Shown here piece after piece: positions 55,809 through 64,000 of a stretch of DNA of 64,000 nucleotides. The notes under the pieces are model-generated. The model made no database searches. It saw only the letters and a program-made list of their open reading frames with translations, and was not told where the DNA came from. Source of the stretch: Brachypterus glaber (Eukaryota > Arthropoda > Insecta > Coleoptera > Kateretidae); NCBI GenBank assembly GCA_958510825.1, contig OY294052.1, positions 5,477,816 through 5,541,815 on the forward strand. The letters are read 5' to 3'. Numbering within the stretch: position 1 is the stretch's first letter; each line of letters opens with the position of its first letter. The translations under genes and the position numbers were made by a program.

Positions 55809-57585
55809 GAAATTATTCAAAACTAAAATACTTTGTAAGCAAAGAACTTTTTTTATAGTTTTTAAAGTAGATTCACCATGCATTATTAAAGTTTTTATTG
55901 GCGCAATTTTTAGTTATTTTTGATGCTCAGAACGTGAAAAAATCTCTTTAACTGTAATTTTATTAAAAACAGTTGGTTCTACTCTGTTATGCTAGGAGTA
56001 TCTGTTTTATGTATTTTAAACTAAAGAATCATATTTTATTGAGAAAATGTCAAAAAAAAAATAGAAATAAAAAAGTTTGGGGCAAAAAGTGACATCGCCC
56101 CACCCATTTTGCACGTCCCTGGTTAAAATTACCAAAGAAAAATTACATAAAAAGGTAGCGTTTATCAATGTTAAGACATGTGCAAAAATTTGTTACTGTG
56201 GTTAATATGGTTAAGGAGATACATATTGAATAAAAACTCTTTTTCATATGTACCCTTAGGAGGACCGTAGCTCTCTTAGGGCTCTTTTTCGGGCCAACCT
56301 TTATAGGAATTTTTATTCATATTTTTGTATGTAGAATCACCTCTAATAAAATTTTCCGTGAGCTGTAGAACCCCCTGTATATCAGTATTAACAAACAAAG
56401 CACTTTTCCAGCTCGAGTCTTCAAATAAGAACCGAGCTTCTAGATTTCATCTCGTTTTTAGTTTCTAATTGGATCTAGCCGGCTTTGTCGGATTTTAATG
56501 GTTTTAATTACCATGGAAATTGGAGATCACACGACTATGAAAGGACACCTACATCGTATTTGTTTAATATTATTGATCTTTTTTTATAGATTGATATCGA
56601 GTTACACATGTTTTTATTTTAAACTAGTTGTCAAACATTGGTAATTAAATTTTTATAACCAATTTTAAAGCTTTCTTTTAACTGAGACCGACAAGGTCGA
56701 CTCGAGGCATCTTTTTTTGGGGGGGGGGGGGGAGGAGGGCAAACATTTCCCAACCAAATATTGAGAAATTTCCGAACTCCAACTGCTCTGAATAAAGGCT
56801 TTACGCCTGGCGGAAAATTTTAATGATTAAAGAAAAGGTGCTCACCTTTAAAGAAACACTGTACTCCTGACGAAAAATTTAGATGACTAAAATTTAAAAA
56901 AAGGTTGGACAGGCAGTAAATACTCGCCCTGTATCTTTCGACTCGTTCTGGGAGGGATGCTTTTCTCCCCACTTTATTAATGGCCCTGTATTAATGTATA
57001 TTGTGGAGTTTAATTCCAAAAGAATTAATTAATCTGCCAGAACGTCTGTATAAAACAGATTGAATCTAAAAATAAACTAATTAGTGTAAAATTACAGACA
57101 AATAATTAACGTGAGATCGAATATATTTGAATGTATTTAAAGAAATAAATACTTGTAAGACTGGTCTCAGACTAAAAAAAGTGTTAATTAATTATTTCAA
57201 GAAGTAAGACACTGCAATTATTGTACTGAATAAATCTTGGCTGCAATTACAAGAAAATTTTAATTCGAATAAGAAATAAAAGTTTACTAGGTAATTAAGG
57301 ATTCCTTATTTTTACTAGAAAAACACAAAGTTGTCGACTCTTTTCTTAAAACAATACAATCCCTTGCGCAAATGGTAAATTGAGAAACATCAACATTTTA
57401 AATAAAGATTGTTTTATTAATTTTGCGTTTCTACCTATAAAATATTTTTAAACCATAATGGTATAACTAATTAATTAAAATAAATTAACACAGATAAAAT
57501 ATGTTCACAAAAATTAATGTTTCTCATTTATAATTTAATCAAAATGTATCACAAAAAGGTAGCATACATTTATTTACATCGGCAC
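55809..57585. other. no gene recognised
   Basis: AT-rich. Contains the inverted relative (56235-56345) of the 16536 repeat and a G14 run near 56718. No coding frame supported. Confidence 0.4.
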
Positions 57586-58200
57586 TTAGTACTACTAATA
57601 GTGCCGATGTATTCAAATCTTCGCCGAAAAGTCAAAATCTTTGACCATGTTTTTTTCACATTTCTCGACGTTTTAGACCTTTCATCAGTAAAAAAAAATC
57701 GTCCATCTGTCTGTCTGTCGGTCTGTGTCTGTAAACTCGATAACTTCATTTCTAAAAAAGATATCGACAAGCGTTTTTTGCATACTGTTTCTTATCATAT
57801 TTCGAAGAGCTGATTATATTTTGGGGGTAAGGGGGTAAGAATGGGGTAAAACTCCTATTTTTAGCGTTTTTTGGTTATAATTAAGTTATTATTATTTTAT
57901 TTTATTAATTTAGCTCCACGATTCTGTGTATCTATTTCATTAATAATAAATAATAATGAAAGATTTTTTTAAATTGCTCAAAAAATGTTATAAGCAATAT
58001 TTTCCTAAAATACATTGTTTTCGAGATATTGGCGTTTAAAGCAGTAAAATGTATAGTATAACTCATTTATGAACCGATTTCAAAAAATTATATTTCATAT
58101 GAAAGCTTTTTTTAAGCCCTAAAAAAATGTTCTATACAGTTTTTGCTAGAATATAACGTTTTGAGAGATACAGACTTTTAAACTTTAATAAATTATGCAA
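57586..58200 (+). mobile_element. inverted-pair family R5, left arm
   Basis: It starts TAGTGCCGATGTATT-AAAT and runs through TTCGCCGAAAAGTCAAAAT, a GTCTGTCTGTCGGTCTGTGT block and TTTTCGAGATATTGGCGTTT to TGCTAGAATATAACGTTT. The same landmarks in reverse order and complement lie at 61085-61630. Unclassified DNA transposon-like repeat; the 98-codon frame here is incidental. Confidence 0.7.
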
Positions 58201-59014
58201 CACGCAGGTGTATTAATGGTTGTCTATTCACGTGATCACACAACTTTTCTTTTCATAACGTTTTAAATTAGTGCCTAGTGCCGATGTTTTGACAAGGTGC
58301 TTGCAACTGCTCAGCCGGTTTATTCTCGAATGACATTAATTTGGACTTTTACTAATGACTAAATTAAAATTACGATAGACAGGTACCCGGTGGGTTCTCT
58401 AAAGGAACCTTATGGTTTGGCATATTAATGAGACCACCCTGTGAATTGAAAATTTAATTTATGTTTTCACGATTATTAATGTTACAATAAATTATTAAAA
58501 CTGATCCCCGTTTAATATTAATTAACCATAATTAACTAATTAAACAATAAATTATAATGTAACCATTATGTATAATATAACTATTTAAATGTTATAGCAC
58601 CTGTAACTTTTTAACGGCTAAAGATACTGACTTAAAAATTGTAACGGGTATAAAATAAACTATATTTGGAGGTAAATTGTATTTCTTTTCCATAAAAATA
58701 AGTTAATTAATTACCTTTAATATACATATAAATAAATAAATAAATAATATCTTTTTGAGTTAAATATTCCGGACAAAACCAAATATTTGTGGTAAATAAA
58801 TGTTGTGAGTAATAAAAAACATTAGGTTATTGAAAATTATTTTTTTAATTGTCACTAATAGACCGATTATTTGTTTATTAAGTCTATTTACCATGAATAT
58901 GTAATTTATTCATGTCAAATAAATGTGTTATTTCAACGTTAAATACATATATTTGTTCGGTTTTCTGGGTGTAAAGCTACGAGGAATATAAAAAAATTAC
59001 TACACAAATAGTTA

Positions 59015-59340
59015 ATAGTTATTTATGGTACTAGATAATGGTAAAGTAAAATATTGCCCATGAGAAAATTAACGAGGCGTCAGCCAAGCAGGTTAATTTT
59101 CGATAGGGCAATATCGGTTTACCCATGAGTGCCATACAAGGTTTTATCCCATAAATAGCTTAGGGGTTCATATTTTTTACTAAAAATTTTAATGACATTT
59201 ACAAGAAAATAATTTGACAAGTGACAGTTAAGTGGGTAAAATAAATAATTATCCACTCAATAAAGTAAATGCCTCGCGGGGGTTATTATTGAGTTTATCT
59301 ATTTAAAATAAAGCTGGTAATTGTCTTATTATCTGTATGT
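59015..59340 (+). mobile_element. hairpin family F3, copy 4
   Basis: Has the full double hairpin: GGTACTAGATAATGGTAAAG outer arm, inner GAAAATTAACGAGGCG opposite CAGGTTAATTTTC, then the standard body. It lies in the first unit of the tandem duplication and ends at TATCTGTATGT. Confidence 0.8.
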
Positions 59341-59671
59341 AGTTTTTTATATTTTCATTCTGGTTTGTATTAATTAATTCCTACACACATCCATAAATAA
59401 ATAATAACTTTTTGACTTAAATATTCCGGACAAAACCAAATATTTGTGGTAAATAAATGTTGTGAGTAATAAAAAACATTAGGTTATTGAAAATTATTTT
59501 TTTAATTGTCACTAATAGACCGATTATTTGTTTATTAAGTCTATTTACCATCAATATGTAATTTATTCATGTCAAATAAATGTGTTATTTCAAAGTTAAA
59601 TACATATATTTGTTCGGTTTTCTAGGTGTAAAGCTACGAGGAATATAAAAAAATTACTACACAAATAGTTA

Positions 59672-60006
59672 ATAGCTATTTATGGTACTAGATAATGGTA
59701 AAGTAAGATATTGCCCATGGGAAAATTAACGAGGCGTCAGCCAAGCAGGTTAATTTTCGATAGGGCAATATCGGTTTACCCATGAGTGCCATACAAGGTT
59801 TTATCCAATAAATAGCTTAGGAGTTCATATTTTTTACTAAAAATTTTAATGACATTTACAAGAAAATAATTTGACAAGTGACAGTTAAGTGGGTAAAATA
59901 AATAATTATCCACTCAATAAAGTAAAAGCCTCGCGGGGGTTATTATTGAGTTTATCTATTTAAAATAAAGCTGGTAATTGTCTTATTATCTGTATGTATT
60001 GGATAA
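59672..60006 (+). mobile_element. hairpin family F3, copy 5
   Basis: Duplicate of copy 4 made by the tandem duplication; it retains the complete GTATTGGATAA end missing from copy 4. Confidence 0.8.
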
Positions 60007-60074
60007 TAGTGTTTTATATTTTCATTCTGGTTTGTATTAATTAATTCCTACACACATCCATAAATGGAGTTTTA

Positions 60075-60477
60075 ATTTCTCCCGTTTGATTAGACAGGGA
60101 CAAAAGTTCTACCCAAAAAGGATAGAAGACATACATACACTCCCACTTCCACCCAACCAAACAAATGCTGTATTTGTTCTTTGTTGAACAAATACAAAAT
60201 TTACTTGGCCGGGCGAAAAGTGTAACTATATTATTTTAATTAAAGAAATTACTGGCGCCATCTAAATTTTAGTAGAATTATCTTATTCCACAGATTCACA
60301 TTAGCTATGTTCGTTCGTGCCGCTCATTACACTTTCCGGCCAACCAAATAAATACTGTATTTGTTGTATGAAAAACAAATACAGTATTTATTTGGTTGGC
60401 TGGAAAGTGTAGCAAATGAGATAGAGATAGGGTAGACGTCTTTTGTTTCATAATTCTAGTTGTAGAGAGCTCCATTG
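60075..60477 (-). mobile_element. two-hairpin MITE family F5, copy B (inverted)
   Basis: Reverse-complement of 15671-16061, with both internal hairpins preserved and better paired than in copy A. Confidence 0.75.
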
Positions 60478-60852
60478 CAGTAATCATTACTACAGATGAC
60501 TTGGAAACTAATGTTAAACAACGTTAACCAGTTAATCCTAGGTCATGTTGGAACGTGGGTTACAAAAAAAAAATCATATGTAAAAAAAGATTGATTTCTG
60601 TTGAAACGTTAATCCACCCACGGTATCGCATAATCTGTCCACTCGATGATATACGGGGTTTGGACTTTTGGTATTTATTACCCTGGTGTGCAACATTACA
60701 CGGTAAAAAAATTAATTTAAAACACGCCGTGAATGCTACGCGTTCCATTATATACTATTCACAGTTAATGGTATATTGCATTTTTCCCAAATAATCAATA
60801 ACATATTTTAGATTTTAAGCTTTCACGGCCATTAAGATATAAAGAACTTTCA

Positions 60853-60959
60853 CTTTCGGGTTTAGATCGTGTTTCAGATTAATCCCTGAAGATGTCTCTA
60901 GTAGTAAGAGACGAAACGTCGGAAAGTGAAAATCCATTAACACGGTCTAAACCCGAAAG
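60853..60959. other. hairpin enclosing a hammerhead-like core
   Basis: Two 21-nt arms (60853-60873 and 60939-60959) pair with one mismatch. Between them lie CTGAAGA (60886-60892), a GTCTCT/AGAGAC stem and GAAAC (60913-60917), in the order of a hammerhead ribozyme core. An extra T before the stem and no evident third stem make catalysis doubtful. Confidence 0.35.
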
Positions 60960-61084
60960 TAACACTTTCCTTTTCAAAAAAATGCAATTTAAAACAAACT
61001 AGATGAAACGTGGCAAGCACCCTGTCAAAACAACGGCACTATTGTACACTAGAGCCATCTAGTTTGCAAATTTCAAACTAGGTG

Positions 61085-61630
61085 TTTTGTTTGATTTTAA
61101 ATTCTGTATCTTTAAAACATTATATTCTAGCAAAAAACTGTATATAACATTTTTTATAGGGCTTAAAAAGAGCTTTTATTTAAAATATAATTTTTTGAAA
61201 TCGGGTTATAAATATGTGAGATATCTTTTACTGCTTTAAACGTCAATATCTCGAAAACAATGCGTTTTAGGAAAACGTTGTTTATAACATCTTTTGACCA
61301 ATTTAAAATTATCTTTTATATAAGTGCTAAATTAACCATATACAATAATAATTGCCTTAATTGTTGTATAAAAATAGGAGTTTTACCCTATTTTTACCCC
61401 CAAAATCTAATCAGCTCTTCGGAATACGATAAGAAACAATATGCAAAAAACCTCATGTAGAAATGGAGTTAGAGAGTTTACACCCAGACAGACAGACAGA
61501 CAGACGGACGCAATTTTTTTTTTACTGATTTCGACTCAGAATGGTCTAAAACGTCGAGAAATGTAAAAAAAAAACGTGGTCAAAGATTTTGACTTTTCGG
61601 CGAAGATTTCAATACATCGGCACTCTTAGT
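61085..61630 (-). mobile_element. inverted-pair family R5, right arm
   Basis: Complement of 57586-58200 with the same landmarks: TTCTAGCAAAAAACTGTATA, AATATCTCGAAAACAATGCG, a CAGACAGACAGACAGACGG block, CGGCGAAGATTTC, and an ACATCGGCACT end. The two arms either belong to one 4-kb element or are independent insertions. Confidence 0.7.
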
Positions 61631-61734
61631 AGCATTTAATTTAAAAAAGTTTTTCAAAAAGGTTTAAAAAATTTATATATTTTTTACGAAAAAACATAAA
61701 AGCATATTATGAAACTAGTACTTTAGTTTACTTG

Positions 61735-61935
61735 ACTGTTTAATTTATGAATTTATGTAAATGTATGTAAATATATGTAATTTATTGTAAAATAATGTAA
61801 AAGACTTAACTGGTATGTAAAGCGCTATAAATTAATTTAAAATTACACAAAAATACAACATTTATGTAAAATTATTTAAAATTACATAGATTTACGTTGA
61901 TTTACACCTAATATTAATTACGGACTATGAAATTT
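61735..61935. repeat. GTAAA-rich repeat family, copy
   Basis: Preceded by an F1 end remnant (ATGAAACTAGTACTTTAGTTTA, 61710-61732). Same order of GTAAA phrases as 21790-22010. Confidence 0.55.
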
Positions 61936-61997
61936 TACAAAAAATAACATGGTACAGAGTTATCTTTTTATTTCTATTGTTATATTTTCGTTTTCAG

Positions 61998-62105
61998 ATG
62001 AGTGCAAAGTTGTGTGAAAACGATCCAGGTGACGGAGACTCAGATCCAGACGATCCAGAGCATTTACTCAACGAATGGCTGGGAGAACTCGACAATTTAA
62101 CAGGG
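61998..62105 (+). CDS. pico: exon of an MRL-family adaptor (Pico/lamellipodin/RIAM), N-terminal
   Basis: An acceptor (pyrimidine-rich TATATTTTCGTTTTCAG, 61981-61997) precedes ATG. The donor is GGG|GTAAGT at 62105/62106. The 36 codons are in phase 0: an acidic stretch (GDGDSDPDDPE) then HLLNEWLGELDNLTG, matching the amphipathic talin-binding helix (LGELD/LGEMD followed by LT) near the N-terminus of lamellipodin and RIAM and their insect homologue Pico. MRL proteins link Ras-family GTPases and Ena/VASP to actin at the membrane. Their RA-PH domains must lie in later exons to the right, outside the window. The ATG directly after the splice site is probably the start codon but could be internal. 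Identification rests on this short motif only. Confidence 0.6.
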
Positions 62106-62909
62106 GTAAGTACCTAAACAAATATTAAATATTTAAAGTCACTTAAGCGTTCTATACGTATATTAAATATGTGCAAAATGGTAAAGTGCTACATTATATG
62201 TATCACTTTCTGACAAATTACATTATCAAAGATGTGTATCGGATTTTTAAAAAATACTTTCCCGAAATTTCAGATTTTAAAATGGCCTTTTTTAATTTGA
62301 TTAATTGCAAATTCTTACATAGAGGAATGCAGGGTATGGCAACATCGCAAGTAGTAGAGTAGGAAAGAATAACCCTTATTGGTTAATTTAAAAATCGCGC
62401 AAATAATTTCGTGGTGAGGCGCTGTTGCCGAATTTGCGATAATTAATGAGTTTTAACGAATTTTTATTTATTCATATATATATATATATTCAATATTAAT
62501 AAATAAAACCTAGAAACCACGTTTCCATGATTTTTTTTGTCATTTTGCATTTTTTTGATCAAAAATATGTTTTTGTCTTTTAGCCCTATTGAAACAATAT
62601 TTTTTTATATTATATGCCCGAGATAGCAAGTAGGTATAATTATTTTTTACAGCGTGCTACAATTAAAAATAAAATATTCTCTAAAATTTGCAGTAAAATA
62701 ATTATAACGTCAGTATGCATGTATATGCAGCAATATAGTTCTAGTATATTGCTGCTAAGCCTTTACCAAAAATATAGCCTTTACGTGGCAAAAATCTAAT
62801 AATGTACAAGTTTGCCGGGACATAAATCACCTAGATTCCAGTTCATCCACTTTCGTTATTTCAACATTTTTATAATAAAGCATAGATAAATTTAAAACAT
62901 TATGCTTAA
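62106..62909 (+). other. intron following the MRL exon
   Basis: AT-rich sequence with an (AT)n run near 62476. No acceptor-linked coding segment is recognised before the SINE. Confidence 0.5.
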
Positions 62910-63216
62910 TTTTACATTTTACATTTTTACATTTTTTAATTTTTTTCATTTTGTTTAACCTCGTACTATTCTACTTAATTAAGCATCCCCTAAGTCCAGG
63001 ACTTGTGTGGGCTAGTAGTAGAGGGAACCACCGGCTGTAATTGACTTTTGAACCAATTTATAGGGAGTGTCCACTTCACTTACCCCTTCACCAAGATTCA
63101 ATTATTAATTAACTGAAAAAGGCAAATCGGCGCCGTTGAGAATCGAACTCACGCTATTTTGGGTAGTAAACTCGTCAAGTACGACGCGGTAGTCCACTAC
63201 ACCAATCGTCCCATAT
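62910..63216 (-). mobile_element. tRNA-derived SINE, copy B
   Basis: Same A box (TGGTGTAGTGG), B box (GTTCGATTC) and body as copy A. The tail (62910-62950) is a degenerate run of TTTTACA units. It lies antisense within the presumed MRL intron. Confidence 0.8.
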
Positions 63217-64000
63217 TTTAAAGACGATATGTTTAAAACACAAAAGCTATTAGTTGGTGTTATAATAAAGAATTGCTGTCGACACTTTTAAAGTGTTTTC
63301 GTAATTGAACTTGTTGTACAAAAAAGAACCTTTCATTGTTAGATTCTAGAAGTAATTTTGATAACGTCCTGTTAAAAGGGCTTGGTTCCGCGTATAAGCC
63401 TGTTCTTCAGTAGAACATTGGTGTCTTTATGCACAAATTGTGTCCTGCCAGCATAGAGCAGAGTAAACCTGATTCTGGTATAATAAAACTCCATGCCGTT
63501 TTTTTTTTCTTGAAAGATATACCTAAAATAAAAGCGCCCTGTCACACACGTAACATTTTGGCGACTAAACTTTAACAGGCCCTAATTCATCAGTAAAAGA
63601 CATACGGTAGTGGTAAAAACATTCGCTTACAGTTTAAAATATGCAGAAATTTTTTTATCATAAAACATCCCGTATTTTATTAATATTTTATAAGAAAAAG
63701 CAAACACTACACTTTTATCGCAGTTGTCTTGTTTCCTATTATTCTTAATTAATTAAAAGTTGGTTTATTTTGCATGACTCTTTCCAATAATGGTATGTCA
63801 AGGTCGGTCTTTTTAATTGAATAAAAAATCGAAGTTAATATTAATTTGTACCACTTATTATATTAATTGATCTTAATTTATAAAGTGATTTGAAATTACG
63901 AAATATTATTGGCTTTAGTCAACAGTAAAAAGAATGCTGTATAAAGTAGGTATTTCCTTGAAGCGGTTTTTATTCAATTCCGCTTAAAAGCAATATTAAT
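63217..64000. other. no feature recognised
   Basis: AT-rich, presumably intronic; no supported exon. Confidence 0.4.

Larger units (their letters stand above)
58735..60066 (+). repeat. 657-bp tandem duplication
   Basis: Two consecutive units (about 58735-59395 and 59396-60066). The offset is 657 bp at AAATATTCCGGACAAAACC (58762 and 59419), and both units end in AATTCCTACACACATCCATAAAT. Each contains one F3 element. Few substitutions separate the units, so the duplication is recent. Confidence 0.85.

Overview
The window is AT-rich, intron-bearing, repeat-dominated nuclear DNA of an arthropod, most likely an insect. The reasons are an Osvaldo/Ulysses-like Gypsy retrotransposon with very long LTRs, insect-type non-LTR fragments, Tc1/mariner remnants, a Crypton-like tyrosine-recombinase element with a short spliceosomal intron, and tRNA-derived SINEs. 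The species cannot be named from sequence alone. Almost nothing here is ordinary host gene. The one host exon I recognise (61998-62105, + strand) encodes the talin-binding-like N-terminus of a Pico/lamellipodin/RIAM (MRL) protein, so much of the window may be a large intron or 5' region of that gene.

Layout. 1-11360: a Gypsy-type LTR retrotransposon on the minus strand, with LTRs of about 2 kb that differ at one base by eye, an intact gag, and an intact pro-RT-RNaseH-IN pol in the -1 frame. The gag/pol junction carries a textbook -1 frameshift signal (GGGAAAC, 7-nt spacer, stem-loop). 12-23 kb: dispersed repeats, including a GATTGT-rich repeat, a fold-back element with internal tandem units (14.9-15.6 kb), a two-hairpin MITE, a SINE and a 1.4-kb palindrome. 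24-36 kb: a deleted copy (24.1-24.9 kb) and a near-complete copy (33.7-35.6 kb) of a Crypton-like element, plus Tc1-type MITEs. The full copy has a 57-nt intron, a one-base frameshift that separates the catalytic Tyr, a 158-bp terminal hairpin and a perfect 66-bp flanking direct repeat. 36.6-42.9 kb: two 5'-truncated non-LTR retrotransposons. 45-53 kb: more hairpin elements, a dead mariner transposase fragment and MITEs. 57.6-61.6 kb: an inverted repeat pair enclosing a 657-bp tandem duplication and other MITEs. 62-64 kb: the host exon and a second SINE.

The pattern I find most interesting cuts across these elements. At least four sequence-unrelated repeat families, and the tyrosine-recombinase element itself, carry a long imperfect hairpin whose arms are mismatched at an ACTAGT-versus-ACTCGT/ACGAGT-like position, usually with a small hairpin towards the other end. 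I infer, without proof, that they are one mechanistic group of non-autonomous elements mobilised by Crypton-type tyrosine recombinases acting on folded or imperfectly paired sites.
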